The notes under the pieces: model-generated
The model's database searches: none
What the model was told of the DNA's origin: nothing
Seen by the model: the letters and a program-made list of their open reading frames with translations, nothing else
NCBI GenBank assembly: GCA_963697675.1
Contig: CAVOOW010000006.1
Location: 1,550,001-1,614,000 of the forward strand
Source: CAVOOW01 sp963697675
Lineage (GTDB): Bacteria > Actinomycetota > Actinomycetes > JACCUZ01
Length of the DNA: 64,000 bases
Direction: 5' to 3'
In this document: positions 43,091 through 51,209 of the stretch, piece after piece
Layout of the letters: the number at the start of each line of letters is the position of its first letter
How positions within the stretch are numbered: position 1 is the first letter of the stretch
Translations under genes and position numbers: made by a program

Positions 43091-43726
43091 CTAGTCGTTC
43101 GCATCGCTTCGTACGCCGGAGGTCAGCTCACTCACCGGTCGGCCGTCCCAGGACAGCACCCGCCACCCAGCGGTGCGGTCTCCCTCGACGACCACCATGC
43201 CCGTATTGCTCAGCGGGTTGGCGCCGATGAACTCAGGGGACAGGTCCGAAGTGTTCGCACCGGTCCACAGCCGGAGCACGCCACCGTGACTGACGATCAA
43301 CGCCCTCCGATGGGCCAGCACCTCGTCGACGACCCGCTCGAACCTGCTTAGCGCCTCGGTGCCGCTCTCCCCGCCGGGCATGCGTTTCTCGCGGTCGCCC
43401 CGAGCCCAGCCCAAGCACGTCGAGATGTAGGTGTCCGTCGCCTCGGCGTCGCCGCGCGTCTCGAGGTCACCGGCAGAGATCTCCCGCAGACCGTCCCGGA
43501 TCTCGACCGTGAGCCCGTTGGCCGCTGCGAACGGGGCAGCCGTCATCTGCGCGCGCATTTGCGTGGACGCATAGACCGCGTCGACCGGCTCGTCTGCCAA
43601 CCGGTCGGTGACCCGTTGAGCCTGTTCCTGGCCGACCGTGGTCAGTGGCGGACCAGGCACAACGGTGTCTAGAACATGCAGCACGTTCGAAGGGCTCTGG
43701 CCATGCCGCAAGAGGATCAGCCGCAT
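43091..43726 (-). CDS. Histidine phosphatase family protein
   Basis: A 211-residue phosphoglycerate-mutase-like phosphatase: the catalytic RHG motif is in LILLRHGQSPSN at residue 3-14, the second arginine near STQMRAQMTA, the acid/base glutamate in LREISAGDLE, and the second histidine in LIVSHGGVLRLW. These enzymes remove phosphate from small molecules through a phosphohistidine. Next to two phosphotransfer-type genes, a role in removing phosphate from a pathway intermediate is plausible but unproven; general metabolite phosphatases look alike. Leftward transcription, probably continuing from the Rieske gene 18 bases upstream. Confidence 0.88.
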   Translation of the reverse strand: MRLILLRHGQSPSNVLHVLDTVVPGPPLTTVGQEQAQRVTDRLADEPVDAVYASTQMRAQMTAAPFAAANGLTVEIRDGLREISAGDLETRGDAEATDTYISTCLGWARGDREKRMPGGESGTEALSRFERVVDEVLAHRRALIVSHGGVLRLWTGANTSDLSPEFIGANPLSNTGMVVVEGDRTAGWRVLSWDGRPVSELTSGVRSDAND

Positions 43727-43744
43727 GGCACCGCGCTGGAGTGG

Positions 43745-45151
43745 TCAGGCGTCGACATCCTCACCGATCCACTCGGAGAGCAGGTGGTGCATGTGGCGGA
43801 TCTTGCTCTCCTGATAACGGGAGAGCGTCACGTACTTCTCCCGGGTAGTGCGCATGCCCACCTGCACCTTGGGCATGTTGTAGGAGTCCTGGTCGAAGAC
43901 CCGGGCCGACGTGCCCAAGATGGTTGCCTTGGTCCACGACTCGTCCGGGCCGAGCCACTGAGTCTTGGCCGGTGCTGGCCGCTCACCCGTGAACGGCGCC
44001 AGGAAGTAGACGTCCATCAGGCACTTCTCGTGCTGGTCCTGGTAGGGCCGGAAGCGGTAGACGATGCGCTGATAGGCACCCCACGGGTGGAAGTTGGGGA
44101 AAACCGTGTAGTAGATGCTGTCCAGTGACTCGGCATCACAGATGAGGTCAGCGGCCTGGTCGCCGATGATCGGACGCAGTGACTCGCGAGCGAGCATGCC
44201 GGACAGCTCACGGGCCGTCATGCCTTCGGGCACCTCGACCAGAGCCGGCTCGTCCATGCGGGCGTCGACCATCGAGTCGAACATCTCCTGCTCGGTGGGG
44301 ACCCACTTCAGGTGCGGGCTGGGCACGCCGTTGGCGGAGATGCCGCGGTTGAAGTTGCCCCAGCAGTCGTACTGGCTGTTGGTGTCGGCCATGCCGGCCA
44401 CCCGCTGCGGGTGCGTGGTGATGACGTGCAGGGCCTCGGAGAACGCTTCCTGTGCGACTTTCCAGTTGGCGTCGATGATCTTGGCGACGTGCGCCTGCAT
44501 GTAGCGGTCTTCGAGTGGCCATTTCGCGAAGTGCCGATCCAGGTCGCCGAGGAAGTCTTCCAGCGGCTCGCTGTCGGGGTCCATGTTGATGAACACGAAC
44601 CCGCCCCAGGTGCCGACCTTGACCTCGGGCAGGGACATGTCCTTGTCCTTGAGCTGGGGGAAGTCCCAGTCACAGGTGACCGACTTCAGCGACCCGTCCA
44701 GGTTCCAGCAGAACCCGTGATAGGCACAGCGCAGCTCCTTGTCGGCCGGACCCGACTCGTGGCGCAGCTGGCGACCGCGGTGCAGGCAGGCGTTGTAGAA
44801 CGCCTTGATCGTCATGTCCGACCCGCGCACCACCAGCAGCGAGGTGTCGCAGATGTCATAGACATAGGTGTCCCCGGAGGTGGCGATCTCCTCCTCGCGG
44901 CAGACCATCTGCCACACCTTGGGCCACAGCCGCTCCTTCTCCAGGTCATGAAAGGCCCGGCTGGTGTAGCGGGTCACCGGCACGAACGTCTGGTCATCGA
45001 AGATCCCCGGCGACTCCTCCCGCAGGATCGCCGGCACCGGATGGGTATCGGTGTCCAACAGCTGCTGGTAGCCCATGCCCGGCGAACGAGCCAGGAGCGG
45101 GGCCGGCATCGAGCCAGGCTGGTCGACGGGCCGTGTCTCCAGGTCGGTCAC
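43745..45151 (-). CDS. Rieske non-haem iron oxygenase, alpha subunit, copy A
   Basis: A 468-residue aromatic-ring-hydroxylating oxygenase alpha subunit. The Rieske [2Fe-2S] ligands are Cys122/His124 (ACLHRG) and Cys142/His145 (CAYHG). The mononuclear iron histidines are in LHVITTHP (about 242 and 247). It uses electrons from a separate reductase, not seen here, to insert oxygen into its substrate. GTG 45151 overlaps the stop of the small gene upstream (GTGA). Residues 31-217 are nearly identical to the other copy at 46359, while the catalytic half has diverged, so the two probably accept different substrates. Confidence 0.93.
   Translation of the reverse strand: MTDLETRPVDQPGSMPAPLLARSPGMGYQQLLDTDTHPVPAILREESPGIFDDQTFVPVTRYTSRAFHDLEKERLWPKVWQMVCREEEIATSGDTYVYDICDTSLLVVRGSDMTIKAFYNACLHRGRQLRHESGPADKELRCAYHGFCWNLDGSLKSVTCDWDFPQLKDKDMSLPEVKVGTWGGFVFINMDPDSEPLEDFLGDLDRHFAKWPLEDRYMQAHVAKIIDANWKVAQEAFSEALHVITTHPQRVAGMADTNSQYDCWGNFNRGISANGVPSPHLKWVPTEQEMFDSMVDARMDEPALVEVPEGMTARELSGMLARESLRPIIGDQAADLICDAESLDSIYYTVFPNFHPWGAYQRIVYRFRPYQDQHEKCLMDVYFLAPFTGERPAPAKTQWLGPDESWTKATILGTSARVFDQDSYNMPKVQVGMRTTREKYVTLSRYQESKIRHMHHLLSEWIGEDVDA
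44501..45061. repeat. Near-identical 561-bp segment, copy A
   Basis: This segment matches 47109-47669 with only a handful of mismatches visible; I noted changes near 44547, 44877 and 44999. It encodes the N-terminal and Rieske part of the oxygenase. A further 87-bp block (44014-44100 versus 46622-46708) is identical. Regions between the blocks are clearly diverged, which points to gene conversion. Confidence 0.85.
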
Positions 45152-45441
45152 AGTGCCGCTCCTTCGCTGATGATCTTGCTGGCAGCCAGCTCTTCCGCGT
45201 GCTTGCGCAGGATCTCGGTTGCTCCCATGAAGCGGCGGTTCTGGCTGATGTCGCCGCGCTCACGCGGCCCCAGCCCCACCCACCGGGCCAGCTCCGGGTC
45301 GCAGGAGCGCACTGCACCGTGCAGATAGCGCCCTTCCGGGTCGAACGTCCCCGTCGAGCCATCACGAGCGGTCACCAGGACGTTGAAGTCCTCGTCCAGC
45401 TCATAGATCGCCCGGCTCATCGGGTGTTGGATCTGGCGCAT
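45148..45441 (-). CDS. Small partner protein of Rieske oxygenase, copy A
   Basis: A 97-residue protein starting RQIQHPMSRAIYELDEDFNV, then TARDGSTGTFDPEGRYLHGA, RSCDPELARWVG and SQNRRF. The same pattern recurs in the gene at 47796, also directly upstream of a Rieske gene. No metal ligands or membrane segment are seen; the fold looks like a small beta-rich domain with a helical tail in this copy. It is too small for a normal oxygenase beta subunit or ferredoxin. ATG 45441 follows GAAGGAGACG. I do not recognise a named family; a structural or electron-transfer accessory role is a guess. Confidence 0.75.
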   Translation of the reverse strand: MRQIQHPMSRAIYELDEDFNVLVTARDGSTGTFDPEGRYLHGAVRSCDPELARWVGLGPRERGDISQNRRFMGATEILRKHAEELAASKIISEGAAL

Positions 45442-45509
45442 GGTCGTCTCCTTCGTGCAACTGAGGCACGCTGAGCAACTGGGCAGGGGGTTACTTGTCA
45501 GCGCGTACA

Positions 45510-45520
45510 CTTACTGTAAG
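45510..45520. promoter_or_regulatory. Short perfect palindrome upstream of Rieske operon A
   Basis: CTTACTGTAAG is a perfect 11-base palindrome lying 69 bases before the start of the small partner gene, in a locally AT-richer stretch. TetR-type regulators of catabolic operons use TTAC/GTAA-like half sites. Related CTTACT strings precede npdG (35623) and the second Rieske operon (48115). Confidence 0.4.
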
Positions 45521-45582
45521 AGCGACCGTCGCACATGTCCAGTGGCGGCACCGGTGCTTCGGGTTGATCCCCGGGTGGGTTG

Positions 45583-46359
45583 TCAGGTGCCCGCCAGTGC
45601 GTCGGCGCGAAATGTCGACACCACCTGGTTCATGACCGTGCGTGGCGAGTCCAGCAGCATCAGGGCCTGCTCTTCGACCGTGTGGGCCACCAGCTCGGCA
45701 TAGCGGTCGGGGAACACCGACGCAACACCCGCGAGCCAGCCGTCCAGCGACCGCGCGGCCACTTGACCCGGCGAGGCCATCGGGAGGGTCATCTTCGCCG
45801 ACATGTCCGTGGCCACGTAGCCCGGGAAGACGTTGGTGACACTGACACCACGCTCCCTCAGCTCCTCGCGGACCCCGAGCGACATCATGAGGGCCGCCGC
45901 CTTGCTCGCGCTGTAGATCGGGGCGCTGCGGGAGAGCGCAATCGCTGCGGTAGACAGCACAAACACGATGCCGCCTGCGTGCTGCTCGAGGCCGGGTGTG
46001 AACTGGCGGATCAGGTGCAGCGGACCGAAGAAGTTCACCTCGAGCAAAGCGCGGAACATGTCCTCCTCCGCAGCCTGGAGCACGCCAAGCATGGCCGTCT
46101 GGCCGGCGTTGCAGACGAGCAGGTCGACATCCGCACAGAGTCCGGCAGCCGCGTCGACCTGCTCCGGGTCGGTGACGTCGAGTTGTACGGGGACGAGCCG
46201 GTGACCGTGCTGCTGCTGCGCGCCGGCGAGCGAGGCCACGTCTCGTACGCCCGCAAACACACGCTCGGCGCCGCGGTCGAGCGCCGCCGTGACGAACGCT
46301 GCCCCGATGCCGCGGTTCGCCCCTGTGACGAGAACCTGACGGCCGTCGAGCTGACCCAC
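45583..46359 (-). CDS. SDR-family oxidoreductase
   Basis: A 258-residue classical short-chain dehydrogenase: TGANRGIGAAF at residue 12, LLVCNAGQTAM near 83, the catalytic serine in FVLSTAAIAL, and YSASKAAALMM for Tyr/Lys. GTG 46359 shares one base with the TAG stop of the upstream Rieske gene, so translation is coupled. It probably oxidises the diol or alcohol made by that oxygenase, a common arrangement in aromatic degradation. It separates the two Rieske gene pairs. Confidence 0.9.
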   Translation of the reverse strand: MGQLDGRQVLVTGANRGIGAAFVTAALDRGAERVFAGVRDVASLAGAQQQHGHRLVPVQLDVTDPEQVDAAAGLCADVDLLVCNAGQTAMLGVLQAAEEDMFRALLEVNFFGPLHLIRQFTPGLEQHAGGIVFVLSTAAIALSRSAPIYSASKAAALMMSLGVREELRERGVSVTNVFPGYVATDMSAKMTLPMASPGQVAARSLDGWLAGVASVFPDRYAELVAHTVEEQALMLLDSPRTVMNQVVSTFRADALAGT

Positions 46360-47726
46360 TAGACGTCTTCGCCGACGAAAGACATGAGTCTGTTGTGAAA
46401 GTGCCGGATCTTGCTCTCCTGATAGCTCGCGAACGTGAGGAACTCTGAGCGGGTCGCGCGGAGTCCTTTCTGGACGCGCGGGAGGTTGAACGAGTCCTGG
46501 TCGAGGATCCGCGCCGTCGTGCCGAGCTCGGCCGCGTCGGTCCACTCCTCGTCCTCGGTGAGCCAGTGGACCGGCGCAGGGGGCGGGCGTTCTCCCCGAT
46601 ACGGCGAGAGGAAGTAGACCTCCATCAGGCACTTCTCGTGCTGGTCCTGGTAGGGCCGGAAGCGGTAGACGATGCGCTGATAGGCACCCCACGGGTGGAA
46701 GTTGGGGATCACCGAGTAGTCGAAGGCGTCGATGGTCTCCGAGTCGGACAGCGCGTCGGCGGCCTGGTCGCCGATGATCGGACGCAGTGACTCGCGGGTC
46801 AGCCGACCTGAGGCGGAGCGGACGGTGTCGCCCGCGGGCACCTCGTACTGCAGTGGATCGTCCTCGCGGCGGTCGACCATCGAGTCGAACATCTCCTGCT
46901 CCGTCGGTGTCCAGGACAGGTGCGGGCTCGGCGTGCCGTTCGGTGTGATGGCCCGGCTGAAGTTCGCCCAGATGTCGTACTGCGTGTTCTGGTCACCCAT
47001 CCCGGCCAGTCGCTGCGGGTGGGTCGTGACGACGTGGAACGCCTCGGCGAAGGCATCCTGCGCGACCTTCCAGTTGCAGTCATAGACCTTCGCGACGTGC
47101 GCCTCGATGTAGCGGTCTTCGAGTGGCCATTTGGCGAAGTGCCGATCCAGGTCGCCGAGGAAGTCTTCCAGCGGCTCGCTGTCGGGGTCCATGTTGATGA
47201 ACACGAACCCGCCCCAGGTGCCGACCTTGACCTCGGGCAGGGACATGTCCTTGTCCTTGAGCTGGGGGAAGTCCCAGTCACAGGTGACCGACTTCAGCGA
47301 CCCGTCCAGGTTCCAGCAGAACCCGTGATAGGCACAGCGCAGCTCCTTGTCGGCCGGACCCGACTCGTGGCGCAGCTGGCGACCGCGGTGCAGGCAGGCG
47401 TTGTAGAACGCCTTGATCGTCATGTCCGACCCGCGCACCACCAGCAGCGAGGTGTCGCAGATGTCATAGACATAGGTGTCCCCGGGGGTGGCGATCTCCT
47501 CCTCGCGGCAGACCATCTGCCACACCTTGGGCCACAGCCGCTCCTTCTCCAGGTCATGAAAGGCCCGGCTGGTGTAGCGGGTCACCGGCACGAACGTCTG
47601 GTCATCAAAGATCCCCGGCGACTCCTCCCGCAGGATCGCCGGCACCGGATGGGTATCGGTGTCCAACAGGTCCTGATAGCTCGGTCCTTTCGAACGGACC
47701 TGAACAGGAATCTGCACGCTTGTCAT
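46359..47726 (-). CDS. Rieske non-haem iron oxygenase, alpha subunit, copy B
   Basis: A 455-residue paralogue of copy A. Rieske ligands are Cys111/His113 and Cys131/His134; the iron histidines are in FHVVTTHP (about 231 and 236). The first half is almost identical to copy A (one amino-acid difference, Ser to Pro, over 187 residues), whereas the catalytic half differs in many positions (for example WANFSRAITPNGTP versus WGNFNRGISANGVP). It is followed directly by the SDR at 45583 and preceded by its own small partner gene. Substrate specificity probably differs from copy A. Confidence 0.93.
   Translation of the reverse strand: MTSVQIPVQVRSKGPSYQDLLDTDTHPVPAILREESPGIFDDQTFVPVTRYTSRAFHDLEKERLWPKVWQMVCREEEIATPGDTYVYDICDTSLLVVRGSDMTIKAFYNACLHRGRQLRHESGPADKELRCAYHGFCWNLDGSLKSVTCDWDFPQLKDKDMSLPEVKVGTWGGFVFINMDPDSEPLEDFLGDLDRHFAKWPLEDRYIEAHVAKVYDCNWKVAQDAFAEAFHVVTTHPQRLAGMGDQNTQYDIWANFSRAITPNGTPSPHLSWTPTEQEMFDSMVDRREDDPLQYEVPAGDTVRSASGRLTRESLRPIIGDQAADALSDSETIDAFDYSVIPNFHPWGAYQRIVYRFRPYQDQHEKCLMEVYFLSPYRGERPPPAPVHWLTEDEEWTDAAELGTTARILDQDSFNLPRVQKGLRATRSEFLTFASYQESKIRHFHNRLMSFVGEDV
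47109..47669. repeat. Near-identical 561-bp segment, copy B
   Basis: Direct repeat of 44501-45061, about 2.6 kb away and in the same orientation. See that entry. Its sharp right edge coincides with the divergence of the first 20-30 codons of the two genes. Confidence 0.85.
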
Positions 47727-47795
47727 AGCCTTCCCCAGGGGTCTCGGTCGTGCGTTGATGGTGGTGCTGGCGCACGTGCCGCCGGCGCGACGCGC

Positions 47796-48041
47796 TCAGA
47801 CAGCGTCGGGAGTGGTGTCAGGAGCACGGAAGCGCCGGTTGGCGCTGAGGTCCACCGGCTCGGTGGGTCCGTTGCCCACCCACTTGCACATCTCGGGGTC
47901 GGCGCTGCGGATGGTCCCGCCGAGCCAGCGGCCCTCGGAGTCGAAGGTTCCCGTTTCGCCGAACCGCGACGTGACCAGAACGTTGAACTCCTCGTCCAGC
48001 TCGTAGATGGCCCCACTGAGCGGATGGCGGACCTTGCGCAT
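47796..48041 (-). CDS. Small partner protein of Rieske oxygenase, copy B
   Basis: An 81-residue paralogue of the gene at 45148: RKVRHPLSGAIYELDEEFNV, TSRFGETGTFDSEGRWLGGT, RSADPEMCKWVG and SANRRF align along its length, but the helical tail of copy A is missing. ATG 48041 is chosen by alignment with copy A. It lies 69 bases upstream of Rieske copy B. The repeated linkage in both pairs shows that the small protein is a true partner of these oxygenases. Confidence 0.75.
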   Translation of the reverse strand: MRKVRHPLSGAIYELDEEFNVLVTSRFGETGTFDSEGRWLGGTIRSADPEMCKWVGNGPTEPVDLSANRRFRAPDTTPDAV

Positions 48042-48146
48042 CGGGGGGGCCTCCTGGTCGCAGGTCGGCAAGGCGCGGTGCCCCTGCCTCAGCAGTATCT
48101 GTAGTCATCCACAACTTACTAAGGATGCTCTTCAGTTGTAAAGCGG

Positions 48147-48677
48147 TCAGCTCGATCCGTACAGCCTTGCGTAAGACGAGTCGGAGGGGTCGCGCCGCGA
48201 CGGGACGAGCGGGATGTCGGCAAGAGGCAACGAAGCGGTCAGGTCCCTGACGCCGACGGGCGTCACGGTGTTGAGGTCGGTGACGTAGAGGCGGTCGATG
48301 ATCCGCAACCGACCCTCGAACGGCTCCCAGATGTCCAGGTAGCGGCCCCGGCTGATGTAGTCGACCTGCTCGTCCGGTGCTGCGCGCATCCGCAGGGTCG
48401 TCATGACGTAGGCCTCGCTGGCGATTCGCTCGGCGGTGGTCTCGACCAGGATGTTCGAGATGGAGTGCGTATGACCGACCATCCCCGCATGCAGTGGCCA
48501 CAGCCAGTGCACGAACTCTGCCGGTGTCCCCTCGAACTTGCCGCCGTAGTAGATGTGGGCCTCGGGAAAGAAGCACGCGAGGGCCAGGTCGGCGTCCATG
48601 CGATCCATCGCCCGGGCATATCGATAGAGCGTCTGCGCGATCTCGGCCTGGAGCTCGGGGCGGGACCGGCTGGTCAC
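48147..48677 (-). CDS. SnoaL/NTF2-like protein
   Basis: A 176-residue cone-fold protein: ELQAEIAQTLYRYARAMDRM, ALACFFPEAHIYYGGKF and VDYISRGRYLDIWEPFEGRL followed by IIDRLYVTDLN are the usual blocks of the SnoaL-like family, which includes dehydratases, isomerases and the beta subunits of ring-hydroxylating oxygenases. With two Rieske alpha subunits nearby, a beta-subunit-like or dehydratase role are both possible. GTG 48677 overlaps the stop of the SDR upstream (GTGA). Confidence 0.82.
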   Translation of the reverse strand: MTSRSRPELQAEIAQTLYRYARAMDRMDADLALACFFPEAHIYYGGKFEGTPAEFVHWLWPLHAGMVGHTHSISNILVETTAERIASEAYVMTTLRMRAAPDEQVDYISRGRYLDIWEPFEGRLRIIDRLYVTDLNTVTPVGVRDLTASLPLADIPLVPSRRDPSDSSYARLYGSS

Positions 48678-49459
48678 GGCATCACCTTGCCGCCGTTGAG
48701 CATGAACGTCATGCCGGTGATGTAGTCGGAGCCGGACGTTGCGAGAAAGATCGCGAGCGGCGCGCCGTCGCGCTCGGGTTCGCCGAGCCGTCGCATCGGC
48801 AACGACTCGCGCAGCGCTTGGACAAACTCCGGGCGGGCCTGTTCCCATGCCTCGAATGCGTCCGTGCGCAAGGTCGGAGAGATGACGTTGACGTTGATGC
48901 CGAACTGGCCCCACTCGTTGGCCGCCGTGCGGGAGAGAGCGCGCACCGCTTCCTTGGTCATGTTGTACGGCGTGTTCCCCGTCGTGCCGAGCATGCCCGA
49001 CGTAGAGGAGAAGTTGATGATCTTCCCGCTGCCCTGAGCTTTCATGTGCGGGAACGCCGCCTGCATGCCCCACAGGGTGGCCAGCGCGCCGGTGCGGAAG
49101 CTGTATTCCACGAACGCGGTGTCGGTGTCCTCGACGCCGACAAAGGTGGTCGAGACCTGCGGTGATGCGGCGCTGCCGAAGCCTTGTGCGTTGTTGACCA
49201 GCACGTCGATGGTTCCGAACTCCGTCACCGCGCGTCCAACGGCGGCGAACACCTGGTCGCGTTCACCGACGTCGCAAGCGACCGCAACGGCCACCCCGCC
49301 CGTGTCCCTGATGTCGCTGGCCACCGCCTCGACGGTGGCGTGGGTGCGCGAGGCGAGCACGACCTTGGCGCCCGCGCCGGCATAGGCCACGGCGATCGCG
49401 CGACCGATGCCACGCCCCGATCCGGTGACGACGGCGACCTTGCCTGCGAGCTCGTTCAT
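48674..49459 (-). CDS. SDR-family oxidoreductase
   Basis: A 261-residue short-chain dehydrogenase with TGSGRGIGRAIAVAYAGAGA at residue 12, VLVNNAQGFG, the catalytic serine in INFSSTSGML and YNMTKEAVRAL for Tyr/Lys. ATG 49459 is used because the MNELAGKVAVVTG start matches the family; the frame runs on upstream to 49600 without support. It leads a two-gene leftward operon with the SnoaL-like gene and diverges from the enoyl-CoA hydratase pair. Confidence 0.9.
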   Translation of the reverse strand: MNELAGKVAVVTGSGRGIGRAIAVAYAGAGAKVVLASRTHATVEAVASDIRDTGGVAVAVACDVGERDQVFAAVGRAVTEFGTIDVLVNNAQGFGSAASPQVSTTFVGVEDTDTAFVEYSFRTGALATLWGMQAAFPHMKAQGSGKIINFSSTSGMLGTTGNTPYNMTKEAVRALSRTAANEWGQFGINVNVISPTLRTDAFEAWEQARPEFVQALRESLPMRRLGEPERDGAPLAIFLATSGSDYITGMTFMLNGGKVMP

Positions 49460-49551
49460 CGATGGGGCACACCCTTGACAGCCGAGAGGGTTACTGTGGT
49501 GAGTCTCCACTAAGGCTAGCAGCGGCGCCGGACTTCGAAGAGGATGCGGCA

Positions 49552-50346
49552 GTGCAGACCTATGAACACCTCGACATCGCGATGGCTGGCGCCGTGGCAC
49601 AGGTCACGATCAACCGTCCCCACCGCCTGAACACTCTGTCCTCCGACGCCCACCGGGAGATGGAGGAGCTCTGGCCCGACCTGGGTGAACGCGACGACGT
49701 GGACGCGGTCGTGCTGTGTGGCGCTGGGGACGTGTTCAGTGCGGGAGGCGACGTCAAGGAGATGCTCGAGCTCGCGCGGTCCTCGTCGGCTGCCGGGTCG
49801 GGCATCAGCACTGCACGGGCGAGGCGCCTCGTCTACGGCATGCTTGATTTCGAGAAACCGCTGGTCGCGGCCGTCGAGGGGCGGGCGGTCGGTCTCGGTG
49901 CCACGCTCGCCCTGCTGTGCGACTTCGTGGTCGCCGCCGACGGCAGCGTCTTCAGCGATCCGCACGTCAACCTGGGACTCGTCCCCGGCGATGGCGGAGC
50001 CGCGATCTGGACCGTGCTCGTCGGCCCGCACCGGGCGCGCGACCTGCTCATGCGTGGCCGGGTGGTCGATGCCGCGTTGCTGCATCGGCTTGGCCTGGTG
50101 GTGGAGACAACCGCCTCCGGCCAGGCTCTGGCGACTGCCTTGGACCTTGCGACCGAGCTGACCGCACAGCCACGACTTGCGTTGCGGGGCACGAAGATCG
50201 CGATCAACGCCTACGTGAAGGGTCAGTTCGTGCCGGTCTTCGAGACATCCCTTGCCTACGAAGCGTCCACCCTGCGCAGCGGCGACTTCCGCGAAGGGGT
50301 GGCTGCCCTGGGGGACAAGCGCCGACCGATGTTCACGGACCGGTGA
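49552..50346 (+). CDS. Enoyl-CoA hydratase/isomerase family protein
   Basis: A 264-residue crotonase-fold protein: AQVTINRPHRLNTLSSDAHR, VLCGAGDVFSAGGDVKEML for the first oxyanion segment, AVEGRAVGLGATLALLCDFV for the second, then HVNLGLVPGDGGAAIWTVLV. GTG 49552 follows GAAGAGGATG; the open frame starts at 49462. The stop overlaps the GTG of the next, related gene, so both act together, possibly on successive or alternative CoA intermediates. Confidence 0.88.
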   Translation: MQTYEHLDIAMAGAVAQVTINRPHRLNTLSSDAHREMEELWPDLGERDDVDAVVLCGAGDVFSAGGDVKEMLELARSSSAAGSGISTARARRLVYGMLDFEKPLVAAVEGRAVGLGATLALLCDFVVAADGSVFSDPHVNLGLVPGDGGAAIWTVLVGPHRARDLLMRGRVVDAALLHRLGLVVETTASGQALATALDLATELTAQPRLALRGTKIAINAYVKGQFVPVFETSLAYEASTLRSGDFREGVAALGDKRRPMFTDR

Positions 50347-51209
50347 GCGGCCCGACCGGGCCCGCGGAGCGAGGACGGGTCGACCTCGAGCTGGAGCCGG
50401 ACGGCATCGCGATCATCACGATCAACCAGCCCGCGCGACGCAACGCGATGACCTACCCGATGATGGCCGAGCTGTTCGACCACCTGCAGCAGGTGGGGCA
50501 GGACCCGCAGTGCCGCGTCGTCATCCTGACCGGGGCCGGCGAGTCGTTCTGCGCGGGGACGGACCTGCACTATCTGGCCACCCTGCCACCGGACGAGCGG
50601 GGTTTCCGCGGTGCTCTCACCGACGCCGACGGCTGGTGGAACCTGGTCGCCTGCCCGCGGCCGGTCATCGCAGCGATCGACGGGGCTGCGGTCGGCATGG
50701 GGGCGGAGTGGACCAGCCTGTGCGACGTGCGCGTCGCCACGACGCGGGCGCGGTTCGCGTGGAACTTCGCCCAGCGCGGGCTCGTACCCGACACCGGCGC
50801 CGGCACCTGGTTGCTGCCGCGCCTGATCGGTGTCCAGCCGGCGCTGCGCCTGCTCTATTCCGGCGACTGGCTGACCGCAGCCGAGGCGCTCGCGCTCGGC
50901 TATGTCTGCGCCGTTGTCGAACCAGGCGACCTGCTGGCCGCCGCTCGCACCGAGGCCCGTCGTTATCTCGGTGGGGCGCCGCAGGCGCAGGCGTGGACCA
51001 AGCAGTTGCTGTACGGAGGTCTCGGCCGACCGGTGTCCGAGCACCAGGCGGCGAGCCGCGATCGCCTGCTGTCAGCGTTCCGGTCCGCCGAGCATGCCGA
51101 GGGTCTGGCAGCGTTCCACGAGGGTCGGGCTCCGGAGTTCGGCTCCGTGGAGCCGCTCGGGGAAGCCGTCACGGCCGCGGAGCAGCCACCCAATGCAGGG
51201 CGTTCGTGA
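50343..51209 (+). CDS. Enoyl-CoA hydratase/isomerase family protein
   Basis: A 288-residue crotonase-fold protein, second of an overlapping pair. Blocks: IAIITINQPARRNAMTYPMM, VVILTGAGESFCAGTDLHYL, IDGAAVGMGAEWTSLCDVRV and FAQRGLVPDTGAGTWLLPRL. GTG 50343 overlaps the stop of the first gene (GTGA). The C-terminal 40 bases overlap the convergent ThuA-like gene. It differs enough from its neighbour to suggest separate substrates. Confidence 0.88.
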   Translation: MSGPTGPAERGRVDLELEPDGIAIITINQPARRNAMTYPMMAELFDHLQQVGQDPQCRVVILTGAGESFCAGTDLHYLATLPPDERGFRGALTDADGWWNLVACPRPVIAAIDGAAVGMGAEWTSLCDVRVATTRARFAWNFAQRGLVPDTGAGTWLLPRLIGVQPALRLLYSGDWLTAAEALALGYVCAVVEPGDLLAAARTEARRYLGGAPQAQAWTKQLLYGGLGRPVSEHQAASRDRLLSAFRSAEHAEGLAAFHEGRAPEFGSVEPLGEAVTAAEQPPNAGRS

